Below are positions 8,869 through 16,871 of a stretch of 48,495 bases of DNA, piece by piece. A program made the translations under genes and the position numbers. The notes beneath the pieces were generated by a model. The model had not been told where the DNA came from. It ran no database searches and saw only the letters and a list, made by a program, of their open reading frames with translations. The DNA is taken from positions 121,729-170,223 of the forward strand of contig NZ_MJGO01000037.1 of NCBI RefSeq assembly GCF_001864895.1. The letters run 5' to 3'. The stretch comes from Curtobacterium sp. MCBA15_009. GTDB taxonomy: Bacteria > Actinomycetota > Actinomycetes > Actinomycetales > Microbacteriaceae. Every line of letters starts with the position of its first letter. Position 1 is the stretch's first letter.

Positions 8869-11800
8869 TCAGCCCACGGGGAAGCGGAGCCCCTCGAGCA
8901 GTTCCCGGCCCCGCGCCACGGCCTCGGTCCGGTCCCACCCGGCCGAGGCCGTCTCGGCGTCCGCCACGGCCTCGGCACCGAGGGCCTCCACCAGGAGCGG
9001 CCGGACCCGCGCGTGCGCGAGGACCGCGAAGTCCTGCCGGGAGCACAGCCGGTGTGCCAGACCCCAGCACCGGGCAGCCTCCCCGAGCGTGCCGCGGCGA
9101 GCCGTCACGAGCGCCAGCCCGAGCAGCGCCGTCGCGACGACCGGCAGGTCCAGCCACCAGGGCTGCAGCCGCAGCATGACGAGTGCCGCCACCCGCAGGC
9201 GGCGTGCGGTCACCGTGTGGTCCGGCGGGTCGGCCGGGAGGCCCGGATCGCCCCCGCCTCGCGGCTCCGCCCCCGCCTCGTCCACCGTCGCGATCCGCGC
9301 GGCGCCCGCCATCACCATCCAGTTCGACGTCGCCCGCCGCTCCGGCAGCACGACCGCCCACGCCCGGTCGTACGCCGCTGCGGCGGCGACCGGGTCCCCG
9401 ACAGCGCGCAGGCACTCGGCCTCGATCGCCAGCGCGAGCACCGCCACCTGTCCGCCACCGTCGCCGAAGCCGCGGGTCGGCGCCGGCTGTGCCGCGAGCT
9501 CGGCCGCTGCCGCCCTGGCGCGGTCGACGTCACCCGTCGCCGCGGCGCAGAGCCCGACGGACCAGGCGACCTCGGACAGGTCGTCGTCGGCACCGAACAC
9601 CTCGAGCCGCCGCCGGGCGACGTCGGCCGCGGCGAGCGCCTCGGCGTACCGGCCGCGCTGCGCCAGGAGCTGCGTCATCGTGACCGCACCGGACCCGAGT
9701 GCCCAGGCGTCGTCGACGGTCGCCGCGAGCGCCTCGGCCCGACGGGCGTAGGAGAGCGCCCGGTCGGCGTCGCCGTCGTTCTCGGCCAGTGGCGCGCTGA
9801 GCGTGTTGCCCAGGCAGGCCACGGCGTCGTCGGGGTCGTCGCGCATCCGCTCGAGCAGGGCGGCGACCGCCTCGGGGCGTCCGGAGGTCATGAGCAGCGT
9901 GACCTCGGCGTCGAGCACCGGTGTGCCGGTCGGGCCCGCAGCGGTGGTGCGCCGCAGGGCGGAGATCGCGAGCGCCGTCGTCCGCTGGTCGCTGAATGCC
10001 GTCGACGCGCCCGCCAGCACGAGCGACAGGACGGTCGCGGTGCGGTCCCCGTCCGCCGGCGCCGTCCGACGCAGCACCGAGACGACGTCCGGACCGACCG
10101 CGACGGCCTCGCCGTGGGCGCCGCGCAGCGTCCAGTAGCCGCCGAGGCCGGCGAACAGGTGCGCGACGGCCGCCCGGTCCCCGGCGCGGAGCGCCCAACG
10201 GAGCAGCACGACGAGGTTGTCGGCCTCGCGGCCGGTCTCGTGGAACCAGCGGCGCTGCGGTGCACCCGGGGTGGTGAAGAGCGGCCGGGCAGCCGTGAAG
10301 TCGCGGCCCCACCGGATCATGGCCGAACGCACCGAGGCAGTCGCCCCGCGGTCGTCGAGCCGGGCCGCCCCGAACTCGCGGACGGTCTCGAGCAGGCGGT
10401 ACCGCACGGGCTCCCCGTCGTGCTCGACGAGCTGCACGAGCGACTGCTCGACGAGCTCGGCGAGGTCGTCGAGCGCGTCGTCCCGCCGCTCGGGGACCGC
10501 GACGGCCTCGACCGCGTCCACCGACAGGCCGTCGGGGAAGAGCGCGAGTCGGGTCAGCAGCTCCTGGGCGCCGTCGTCGAGCAGCCGCCAGCTCCACTCG
10601 ATGACCGCGAGCAGGGTGCGGTGCCGCTCCGGCGCCGAACGGTCACCGCCGCGGAGCAGCGCGAACCGGTCGTCGAGCCGGCGCTCGATCTCGTCGGTGC
10701 TCATGCCGCGGATGCGGGCGGCGGCGAGCTCGATGGCGAGCGGGGACCCGTCCAACCGGGTGCAGATCCGCCGGACGGCGTCGACCGGCAGGACCGCTCC
10801 CGGGCGCGCGGCCCTGGCCCGGTCGGTGAAGAGCCGCACGGCGGCACCGTCCGCCTCGACGGGCAGCGGTGCGAGGGGCGCCACGACCTCGCCGGCGATC
10901 GCGAGCGGCGCCCGCGAGGTCGTGAGGATCCGCAGCTCGGGGACGGTCGCGAGCAGGTCGGCCGCGAACGCGGCGACCCCGGCGAGCAGGTGCTCGCAGT
11001 TGTCGAGCACGAGGACGGTCGGCCCGTCGGCGAGGGCCCGCTCGACCCGGGTCCGCAGGTCCGCGGCGACGGGCTCCCGCAGCGACCGGGTCGTGCGGAA
11101 CTCGGCGATCCCGAGGAGCGCCCCGAGGGCGGGCACGACGTCCTCGGCGGCGACGAGCGGGGCGAGCTCGAGCACCACGACGCCGCACGTCGACGGCAGC
11201 TCCGCGGCGACTGCCTGCGCGAGGCGGGTCTTGCCGAGCCCACCCGGCCCGAGGACGGTGACCAGCCGCGCCGAGGACAGCAGGTGCGTGACGGCGGCGA
11301 GGTCGGCCTCCCGGCCGATCAACGCGTTCGGCGCGGCACGCAGGCCGATCCGGCGGACGCTGCCGGACGCCGGGGCGGACCGGCGGAGCAGGTCGGCGTT
11401 CAGCCGGACGAGGTCGGCGGACGGGTCGGCGCCGAGTTCGTCGCCCAGGCGGTCCCGGTGCGCCGCGAACGCGGCGACGGCCTCGGCGGTGCGGCCGGCC
11501 GCTGCCAGCGCGCGCATGCTCCCGGCGACCGCCACCTCGTCGAAGGGGTTGGCCTGCGCCTCGGCCGCCCAGAGGTCCGCGGCCTCGTCCGCCCGTCCGT
11601 CCTCGACGAGGGCGGTTGCGAGCGCGCGTCGGAGCCCGCGCCGGGCGGCTGCGGCGCGGTCGGCCAGTGCGTCGCCGAGCTCGCCCTCGACGTCGGCTCC
11701 CGGCTCGCCGCGCCAGAGGTCGAGTGCGTGCCCCACCGCCTCGACGTCGGCACGCCGGGCCACCGCACGTTCGGCGCGGACCAGGTCGACGTCGTCCGGG

Positions 11801-12084
11801 CCGCACGCGAGCGCGTAGCCGGTGCTCGTCGACACGACGAGTCCGTCGGCCGTGGTGCGCCGGAGACGCGAGACGAGCGTCTGCAGGGACGCCCTGGCAC
11901 CCTTCGGCCGGGTGTCCGGCCAGAGCTCGGCGATGAGCCCCTCGGTGCTCATGGTGTGCCCGTCAGCCAGGACCAGCGCCGTCGTGAACGACCGGGCGAG
12001 CGCACCGGGGACGGTGGTCGGCTCGCCGTCGGCACCGGTCAGCTGGACCGGTCCGAGGACGGCGACGCGGGGGTGCTCGCTCAC
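8869..12084 (-). CDS. AfsR/SARP-family transcriptional regulator with NB-ARC-like ATPase
   Basis: A 1071-residue regulator. Residues about 1-95 form a winged-helix OmpR/SARP DNA-binding domain (ALARSFTTALVLADG, ASLQTLVSRLRR); about 97-240 form a bacterial transcriptional activation domain (BTAD); about 250-600 form an AAA/NB-ARC-like ATPase with Walker A GPGGLGKT (279-286) and Walker B LVLDNCEHL (358-366). The Ala/Arg/Leu-rich C-terminal half looks like helical TPR-type repeats. Proteins of this layout activate nearby pathway or export genes, binding phased direct repeats; such repeats lie upstream of drrAB, about 2 kb beyond this gene's stop. It starts 20 bases after the FUSC gene stop, so the two are probably co-transcribed. 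The inducing signal is unknown. Confidence 0.9.
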   Translation of the reverse strand: MSEHPRVAVLGPVQLTGADGEPTTVPGALARSFTTALVLADGHTMSTEGLIAELWPDTRPKGARASLQTLVSRLRRTTADGLVVSTSTGYALACGPDDVDLVRAERAVARRADVEAVGHALDLWRGEPGADVEGELGDALADRAAAARRGLRRALATALVEDGRADEAADLWAAEAQANPFDEVAVAGSMRALAAAGRTAEAVAAFAAHRDRLGDELGADPSADLVRLNADLLRRSAPASGSVRRIGLRAAPNALIGREADLAAVTHLLSSARLVTVLGPGGLGKTRLAQAVAAELPSTCGVVVLELAPLVAAEDVVPALGALLGIAEFRTTRSLREPVAADLRTRVERALADGPTVLVLDNCEHLLAGVAAFAADLLATVPELRILTTSRAPLAIAGEVVAPLAPLPVEADGAAVRLFTDRARAARPGAVLPVDAVRRICTRLDGSPLAIELAAARIRGMSTDEIERRLDDRFALLRGGDRSAPERHRTLLAVIEWSWRLLDDGAQELLTRLALFPDGLSVDAVEAVAVPERRDDALDDLAELVEQSLVQLVEHDGEPVRYRLLETVREFGAARLDDRGATASVRSAMIRWGRDFTAARPLFTTPGAPQRRWFHETGREADNLVVLLRWALRAGDRAAVAHLFAGLGGYWTLRGAHGEAVAVGPDVVSVLRRTAPADGDRTATVLSLVLAGASTAFSDQRTTALAISALRRTTAAGPTGTPVLDAEVTLLMTSGRPEAVAALLERMRDDPDDAVACLGNTLSAPLAENDGDADRALSYARRAEALAATVDDAWALGSGAVTMTQLLAQRGRYAEALAAADVARRRLEVFGADDDLSEVAWSVGLCAAATGDVDRARAAAAELAAQPAPTRGFGDGGGQVAVLALAIEAECLRAVGDPVAAAAAYDRAWAVVLPERRATSNWMVMAGAARIATVDEAGAEPRGGGDPGLPADPPDHTVTARRLRVAALVMLRLQPWWLDLPVVATALLGLALVTARRGTLGEAARCWGLAHRLCSRQDFAVLAHARVRPLLVEALGAEAVADAETASAGWDRTEAVARGRELLEGLRFPVG

Positions 12085-12104
12085 GCTGCGAGTCTACGGA
12101 GGCG

Positions 12105-13241
12105 TCAGTCCCCGGAGTGTCCGGAGTGCCCCGAGCGCCCGGAGCCGGACGGGCCGGTGCGGAGCTCGAGGTCGTGGGTGGCGCGACGCTCCGACTCGAC
12201 GATCCCGCGCAGCGCGACCAGGGCCGAGGACGTGACCGCCACCTGCGACGGGTCCTCGCGTGACGCGTCGAGCGCCTGCTCGAGGCCCTCGATCGCGCGG
12301 TCGCCCTCCTCCGGCGGACACTCGCCACGGATGGTGCAGGCGACCTGGCGGAGCGCCCGGGCGAGCGGCTCGGTGAACGCCGGGTCCGGGCGGCCGACGT
12401 TGGCCGACACCGGGCCGGACCGGGCCACGAGCTCGGTGAGGTCGGTCGTGTACCAGGCGACCCGCTCGAGCGCGCGGAACCGTGCACCGTCGCGCTGCAG
12501 ACGGGCGCGGGAGCCGCGGAGCGCGCCGCGCGGGTTGATGCGACGGCTCTCGTGCGCGATGGACACCCGGGCACGCACGTCGGCGATGGCGCGGTCGAGG
12601 CGGTCCTGCTGGCGGTCCCAGGCGTCCTCGTCGCGGTCGCCGCCGTCGACGACGTGCGCGAGGCCCTCGAGGTGTTCCGCGAGCACGTCGTTGACCTCGT
12701 CGATGCGGTGCTCGGCGTCCCAGAAGTGCAGCGGCGGGAAGACGGTGAAGTTGACGGCGAGACCGATGACGACGCCGATCGCCATCTGCACGAGGTAGCC
12801 GAGCGAGTAGCCCTCGGCGTGCGCACCACCGACGAGCAGCACGAACAGCGCCGCCGTCGACACCCAGGTGCTGCCCTCGCCGAGCACCCGGAACCCGCCG
12901 ACGAGCACGCCGATGCCGACGGCCAGTGCGACGGCGATGATGCCGGGGTCGCCGATCCACATCGTGAACCCGGCGACGACGATGCCGAGCGCGATCCCGA
13001 TGAGCGTCTGGACGCCGCTGCGGAGTCCGGCGAACACCGTCGTCTGCATCGCGACCACCGCACCGAGCGGGGCGTAGTACGGGTACTCCGACGCCACCCC
13101 CGGCACCTGCAGGGCGACGAACCAGGCGAGCGCCGCCGCCCCGGCCGCCTTCGCGGCGTGCAGCAGACGCGGCTGGGTCCCCGAGGTCCGGCTCCACCAC
13201 CAGACCCGACGGCCCACACCGGCCACGTGCTCGAACTGCAT
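12105..13241 (-). CDS. FUSC-family inner-membrane protein
   Basis: A 378-residue protein with a hydrophobic N-terminal half (about residues 28-165) holding around six membrane segments, including GVQTLIGIALGIVVAGFTMW and LGYLVQMAIGVVIGLAVNF, followed by a soluble, Arg/Glu-rich helical C-terminal half. This is the arrangement of FUSC/aromatic-acid-exporter-like proteins, which are half the size of the full FusC type. GGGAGA six bases before the ATG supports the start. The gene is upstream of, and likely co-transcribed with, the AfsR-like regulator. Whether it exports anything is not shown; the family call rests on topology and the NFTVFPP motif region. Confidence 0.75.
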   Translation of the reverse strand: MQFEHVAGVGRRVWWWSRTSGTQPRLLHAAKAAGAAALAWFVALQVPGVASEYPYYAPLGAVVAMQTTVFAGLRSGVQTLIGIALGIVVAGFTMWIGDPGIIAVALAVGIGVLVGGFRVLGEGSTWVSTAALFVLLVGGAHAEGYSLGYLVQMAIGVVIGLAVNFTVFPPLHFWDAEHRIDEVNDVLAEHLEGLAHVVDGGDRDEDAWDRQQDRLDRAIADVRARVSIAHESRRINPRGALRGSRARLQRDGARFRALERVAWYTTDLTELVARSGPVSANVGRPDPAFTEPLARALRQVACTIRGECPPEEGDRAIEGLEQALDASREDPSQVAVTSSALVALRGIVESERRATHDLELRTGPSGSGRSGHSGHSGD

Positions 13242-13301
13242 CGGACTCTCTCCCTGTCGGGCGGAAACGTTACGGGCGCCCCACTGTGAAGGCGTCGAGC
13301 A

Positions 13302-13343
13302 ACGACGAAGCCCCCGCGACCGGGGTCGCGGGGGCTTCGTCGT
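13302..13343 (-). terminator. Terminator hairpin after rplQ
   Basis: ACGACGAAGCCCCCGCGACC pairs with its exact complement at 13324-13343; allowing for a minimum loop gives a stem of about 17-19 bp. It lies 12 bases past the rplQ stop and before the divergent-free FUSC promoter region, ending the infA-to-rplQ transcript. It is almost perfectly symmetrical, so it may work in both directions. Confidence 0.85.
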
Positions 13344-13354
13344 GGTGCGGGGCG

Positions 13355-13933
13355 CTACTTGGCGTCGTCGGCCTTCGCGGCGTCGTCCGACTTCGCGGCG
13401 GCGTCCGCCTCGACCTCGGCGGCAGCGTCGGTCTCGGTCTCGGTCTCGACCGGCGCGGACTCCTCGGTGGTCTCGGTCTCGTCGACCGGGGCCTCCTCGG
13501 TGGTCTCGGTCTCCTCGACCGGCGCGGCGGCGGCCGGGGCCGCGTTGCGCTTGACCGGGGCGGGCGAGCTCGTCAGCGGCTCGAGCACGAGCTCGATCGA
13601 CGCGAGCGGCGCGTTGTCACCCTTGCGGAAGCCGAGCTTCGTGATGCGGGTGTAGCCGCCCTGACGGTCCTCGACCTGCGGGGCGATCTCGGTGAACAGC
13701 GTGTGCACGACGGACTTGTCGCGCAGGATGCTGATCACGCGACGACGCGCGTGCAGGTCGCCACGCTTCGCGAACGTGATGAGACGCTCGGCGACAGGAC
13801 GCAGGCGCTTGGCCTTCGTCTCGGTGGTCGTGATGCGACCGTGCGTGAAGAGGGCGTTGGCGAGGTTGCTCAGGAGCAGGCGCTCGTGGGCGGGACCGCC
13901 ACCGAGGCGGGGGCCCTTGGTGGGCTTCGGCAT
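13355..13933 (-). CDS. rplQ: 50S ribosomal protein L17 with long acidic tail
   Basis: L17 sits near the polypeptide exit tunnel. Residues 1 to about 122 are the conserved core ([40 protein letters not shown]). The remaining 70 residues are an Ala/Glu/Thr/Asp-rich tail with three recurring ETETTEE-like blocks and no predicted fold. E. coli L17 has 127 residues. Acidic L17 tails occur in other actinobacteria, but their role is not established. The gene follows rpoA by 66 bases and is the last of the operon; the hairpin at 13302-13343 follows. Confidence 0.97.
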   Translation of the reverse strand: MPKPTKGPRLGGGPAHERLLLSNLANALFTHGRITTTETKAKRLRPVAERLITFAKRGDLHARRRVISILRDKSVVHTLFTEIAPQVEDRQGGYTRITKLGFRKGDNAPLASIELVLEPLTSSPAPVKRNAAPAAAAPVEETETTEEAPVDETETTEESAPVETETETDAAAEVEADAAAKSDDAAKADDAK

Positions 13934-13999
13934 GTCAGTTCTCCAGTGGTGATGGTGGTGCGCGCTGCGTCAGCGGCACGCGTGCGCGTCAGCGCGAGG

Positions 14000-14995
14000 T
14001 CAGTTGTTGGACTCGTCCTCGTCGTACCCGCTGTAGAAGTGGGCGCCGTCGAATCCGGGGACGGTGTCCTTGAGGGACAGGCCGAGCTCGGTGAGCTTGT
14101 CCTTGACCTCGTCCACCGACTTCTGACCGAAGTTGCGGATGTTCATGAGCTGCGTCTCCGACAGGGCGACGAGCTCGGACACCGTGTTGATGCCCTCCCG
14201 CTTCAGGCAGTTGTAGCTGCGGACCGACAGGTCGAGGTCCTCGATCGGGGTCTGCAGCTCGTTCGAGAGCACCGCGTCGACCGGCGCGGGGCCGATCTCG
14301 ATGCCCTCGGCCGCCGTGTTGAGCTCGCGGGCGAGCCCGAACAGCTCGACCAGCGTGCGACCGGCCGACGCGATGGCGTCGCGCGGCGTGATCGCCGGCT
14401 TCGACTCGACGTCGACGACCAGGCGGTCGAAGTCCGTGCGCTCACCGGCACGCGTCGCCTCGACGCGGTAGGTGACCTTGAGGACGGGCGAGTAGATCGA
14501 GTCGATCGGGATCTGCCCGGCCTCGGAGAACTCGGAACGGTTCTGCGTGGCCGAGACGTAGCCGCGGCCGCGCTCGATCGTGAGCTCGAGCTCGAAGCGC
14601 GCCGTGTCGTTCAGGGTCGCGATGACGAGTTCCGGGTTGTGGATCTCGACGCCGGCCGGTGCGGAGATGTCCGCAGCGGTGACCTGACCCGCACCCTGCT
14701 TGCGCAGGTACGCGGTGATCGGCTCGTCGTGCTCGCTGGAGACGACCAGGCTCTTGATGTTGAGGATGATCTCGGTGACGTCTTCCTTGACACCGGGAAC
14801 GGTGCTGAACTCGTGGAGGACGCCGTCGATGCGGATGCTGGTGACAGCCGCGCCGGGGATCGAGGAGAGGAGCGTGCGGCGCAGCGAGTTGCCGAGGGTG
14901 TAACCGAAGCCCGGCTCGAGCGGCTCGATGACGAAGCGCGAGCGGTGCTCGGAGATCGACTCCTCGGTCAGGGTGGGGCGCTGTGCAATGAGCAC
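14000..14995 (-). CDS. rpoA: DNA-directed RNA polymerase alpha subunit
   Basis: Alpha starts assembly of the RNA polymerase core and contacts UP elements and activators. The start is the GTG at 14995 ([14 protein letters not shown]), preceded by GAAAGGA at the right distance, giving 331 residues; the frame opens further upstream but without homology. The N-terminal assembly domain covers about 1-230 ([20 protein letters not shown]) and the C-terminal domain about 248-312 ([16 protein letters not shown], where R259 matches the DNA-contacting Arg265 of E. coli). The tail YDEDESNN is acidic. rpsD is not between rpsK and rpoA, unlike in E. coli. A 205-base structured gap precedes the gene. Confidence 0.98.
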   Translation of the reverse strand: MLIAQRPTLTEESISEHRSRFVIEPLEPGFGYTLGNSLRRTLLSSIPGAAVTSIRIDGVLHEFSTVPGVKEDVTEIILNIKSLVVSSEHDEPITAYLRKQGAGQVTAADISAPAGVEIHNPELVIATLNDTARFELELTIERGRGYVSATQNRSEFSEAGQIPIDSIYSPVLKVTYRVEATRAGERTDFDRLVVDVESKPAITPRDAIASAGRTLVELFGLARELNTAAEGIEIGPAPVDAVLSNELQTPIEDLDLSVRSYNCLKREGINTVSELVALSETQLMNIRNFGQKSVDEVKDKLTELGLSLKDTVPGFDGAHFYSGYDEDESNN

Positions 14996-15014
14996 TGTGG
15001 GATTCCTTTCGGCG

Positions 15015-15036
15015 AAGTGTCCGCTATATGACACTT
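15015..15036. promoter_or_regulatory. Inverted repeat just upstream of the rpoA Shine-Dalgarno
   Basis: AAGTGTC (15015-15021) and GACACTT (15030-15036) are exact inverted copies around an AT-rich 8-base centre CGCTATAT. In RNA this would form a small stem ending a few bases before the rpoA ribosome binding site; in DNA it resembles an operator. CATATA within it, read on the minus strand, has no matching -35. Confidence 0.45.
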
Positions 15037-15088
15037 GGCGGTACGACGGGGCCGCGTGGGCCCCGACGGGTCTGTTGAGTTGTGATCA

Positions 15089-15106
15089 CGCGCACCGATG
15101 TGCGCG
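15089..15106. other. Small hairpin in the rpsK-rpoA gap
   Basis: CGCGCAC (15089-15095), loop CGAT, GTGCGCG (15100-15106) form a 7-bp stem, extendable with a bulge by three outer pairs. It lies midway in the 205-base gap and may attenuate or process the transcript ahead of rpoA. Confidence 0.45.
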
Positions 15107-15200
15107 ATCGAACGACCAGGAATGGCCGCGGGCCCTGCCCGACCCCGTCGGAGTGGATCCGATCAGGGGACGAGCAGGGCGCGGCCGGTTGCTCCTCGCG

Positions 15201-15599
15201 TCAGACGCGACGGCGCTTGGGCGGGCGGCACCCGTTGTGCGCCTGCGGCGTGACGTCGTTGATCGAGCCGACCTCGAGGCCTGCGGCCTGGAGCGAACGG
15301 ATCGCGGTCTCGCGGCCCGAACCCGGACCCTTCACGAAGACGTCGACCTTCTTGACGCCGTGCTCCTGCGCCTGACGCGCAGCGGACTCGGCGGCGAGCT
15401 GCGCCGCGAACGGCGTCGACTTGCGCGAACCCTTGAAGCCGACGGCACCCGAGGACGCCCAGCTGAGGACGGCACCCGACGGGTCGGTGATGCTGACGAT
15501 CGTGTTGTTGAACGTGCTCTTGATGTGGGCCTGGCCCACGGCGACGTTCTTCTTCTCCTTGCGGCGCGGCTTGCGCGCGGCAGTCTTGGGGGTAGCCAT
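15201..15599 (-). CDS. rpsK: 30S ribosomal protein S11
   Basis: S11 is a platform protein that binds near the 3' domain of 16S rRNA and the Shine-Dalgarno helix. The 132-residue protein is of normal length, with a basic Lys/Arg leader ([18 protein letters not shown]), the core motif [18 protein letters not shown], and the C-terminal [18 protein letters not shown] that marks S11. The ATG lies 9 bases after the rpsM stop, so the two are translated from one message. Confidence 0.98.
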   Translation of the reverse strand: MATPKTAARKPRRKEKKNVAVGQAHIKSTFNNTIVSITDPSGAVLSWASSGAVGFKGSRKSTPFAAQLAAESAARQAQEHGVKKVDVFVKGPGSGRETAIRSLQAAGLEVGSINDVTPQAHNGCRPPKRRRV

Positions 15600-15608
15600 G
15601 ATGATCTC

Positions 15609-15983
15609 CTATCGGGCCTTCTTCTTGCCTGCCACGGTGCGCTTCGGTCCCTTGCGGGTACGCGCGTTGGTCTTGGTGCGCTGACCGCGCACCGGGAGAC
15701 CACGACGGTGGCGGAGACCCTCGTAGCTACCGATCTCGACCTTGCGGCGGATGTCGGCTGCGACCTCACGGCGGAGGTCACCCTCCACCTTGAAGTTGCC
15801 CTCGATGAAGTCACGGAGGGCGACGAGCTGGTCGTCGGTCAGGTCCTTGACGCGGATGTCACCGGAGATACCGGTCTCGGCGAGTGCCTGGACCGCGCGG
15901 GTACGGCCGACGCCGTAGATGTACGTGAGTGCGATCTCCACGCGCTTCTCGCGCGGGATGTCGACGCCTGCTAGACGTGCCAT
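15609..15983 (-). CDS. rpsM: 30S ribosomal protein S13
   Basis: S13 is in the small-subunit head and makes intersubunit bridges with L5. The 124 residues contain the helix-two-turn-helix region [27 protein letters not shown] and the basic tail [22 protein letters not shown], which reaches toward P-site tRNA. A 185-base gap with stable hairpins separates it from rpmJ upstream, more than elsewhere in this operon, which may give it separate control. Confidence 0.98.
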   Translation of the reverse strand: MARLAGVDIPREKRVEIALTYIYGVGRTRAVQALAETGISGDIRVKDLTDDQLVALRDFIEGNFKVEGDLRREVAADIRRKVEIGSYEGLRHRRGLPVRGQRTKTNARTRKGPKRTVAGKKKAR

Positions 15984-16017
15984 GTGATGGCTGCTCCTGT
16001 TGTCAGTAGAGGTGTGG

Positions 16018-16089
16018 CGCAGTACCGGTGCCCGGGCCTCCGCCCCGAGGTGTCCCCCGGCCGTCGTGCGACCGGGTTCTGGTACTGCG
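16018..16089 (-). other. Structured leader upstream of rpsM
   Basis: CGCAGTACC (16018-16026) and GGTACTGCG (16081-16089) are exact inverted 9-mers enclosing a GC-rich 54-base segment that can pair internally. On the minus strand this is a long-range stem ending about 35 bases before rpsM. The position matches that of alpha-operon leaders bound by S4 in E. coli, but no sequence likeness to that element is claimed. Confidence 0.4.
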
Positions 16090-16127
16090 TTGTCGATCTT
16101 GAGTTGTGGGTCGTGCTCGAGCAGCCT

Positions 16128-16144
16128 GCCGTCCGTCGGACGGC
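16128..16144 (-). terminator. Hairpin between rpmJ and rpsM (attenuator candidate)
   Basis: GCCGTCC, a 3-base loop and GGACGGC form a 7-bp stem beginning 25 bases past the rpmJ stop. It has no T-run, so partial attenuation or RNA processing is more likely than full termination, since rpsM-rplQ have no convincing promoter of their own. Confidence 0.4.
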
Positions 16145-16168
16145 GCCGCGTCGGTCACGCGTCGGGGA

Positions 16169-16285
16169 CTAGCCCTGGCGCTGCTTGTGACGCGGGTTGC
16201 TCTTGCAGATCACCATGACGCGGCCCTTGCGGCGGATCACTCGGCAGTGTTCGCAGATGGGCTTGACGCTGGGGTTGACCTTCAT
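16169..16285 (-). CDS. rpmJ: 50S ribosomal protein L36 (zinc-binding form)
   Basis: This 38-residue gene reads [19 protein letters not shown] and ends NPRHKQRQG. Cys11, Cys14, Cys27 and His33 form the zinc site of the C+ type of L36. The ATG at 16285 is preceded by GAGGAAA at good spacing. It lies 70 bases after infA, the standard actinobacterial order infA-rpmJ-rpsM. Confidence 0.96.
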   Translation of the reverse strand: MKVNPSVKPICEHCRVIRRKGRVMVICKSNPRHKQRQG

Positions 16286-16355
16286 CGTTGTTTCCTCGTG
16301 CTCGCTGGCTTCGTGCGCGGCAGGGTTGCCGTGCCGTTCCTTTCCAGCTCGCGGA

Positions 16356-16577
16356 TCACTTGTAGCGGTAGACGATCCGGCCGCGGGTCAGGTCGTACGG
16401 GCTCAGCTCCACGATCACGCGGTCCTCGGGGAGGATGCGGATGTAGTGCTGGCGCATCTTCCCGGAGATGTGCGCGAGGACCTTGTGTCCGTTCGTCAGC
16501 TCAACGCGGAACATCGCGTTGGGCAGAGCTTCGAGCACCGAGCCTTCGATCTCGATGACGCCGTCTTTCTTGGCCAT
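16356..16577 (-). CDS. infA: Translation initiation factor IF-1
   Basis: IF-1 occupies the A site of the 30S subunit during initiation. The protein is 73 residues from the ATG at 16577 ([20 protein letters not shown]), the exact family length; the frame extends upstream to 16667, but that part is the transcript leader. The OB-fold signature [19 protein letters not shown] and the C-terminal RGRIVYRYK are intact. GAGG stands close to the ATG. It is the first gene after the strong promoter at 16674-16702. Confidence 0.98.
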   Translation of the reverse strand: MAKKDGVIEIEGSVLEALPNAMFRVELTNGHKVLAHISGKMRQHYIRILPEDRVIVELSPYDLTRGRIVYRYK

Positions 16578-16673
16578 AGCCTCACTGTCGCTTGGTTGTG
16601 GAACAGGTGTGATCCCCGAACCGGTCTGCGGGTCGGTCGCCACACCCGAGAGGGCATGACACACCAAAGATCG

Positions 16674-16702
16674 ATCTTATGTGGTAAACCCGCAATTGCC
16701 AA
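16674..16702 (-). promoter_or_regulatory. Strong SigA-like promoter of the infA-rplQ operon
   Basis: The minus strand reads TTGGCA, exactly 17 bases, TAAGAT: five of six -35 matches and a TANNNT -10. Transcription would start near 16667, giving a leader of about 90 bases before infA. This is the best promoter match in the window. The surrounding AT-richer stretch is unusual for this genome. Confidence 0.75.
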
Positions 16703-16871
16703 GTGGGCGACGACGGACGGCCCCTCTGCTGGGGCTTCCGGTCGACCGCCTGAGTGTTCCACAGTGGTTTGTCGGCGCACTCCGGGGCGCCCGTGGGTGC
16801 GCGGACCGTACCGTGACCAGCAAGCCCGTCCGGCCGTCCACCTCGGCGCCGGACCACCGAACGGAGACCAC

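Noticed and set aside
12085..12104. Separate promoter for the AfsR-like gene
   Set aside because: The gap to the FUSC gene is only 20 bases, too short for a promoter; co-transcription is simpler.
13242..13301. FUSC-gene promoter with TAACGT as -10
   Set aside because: No acceptable -35 element at 16-18 bases; evidence too weak to list.
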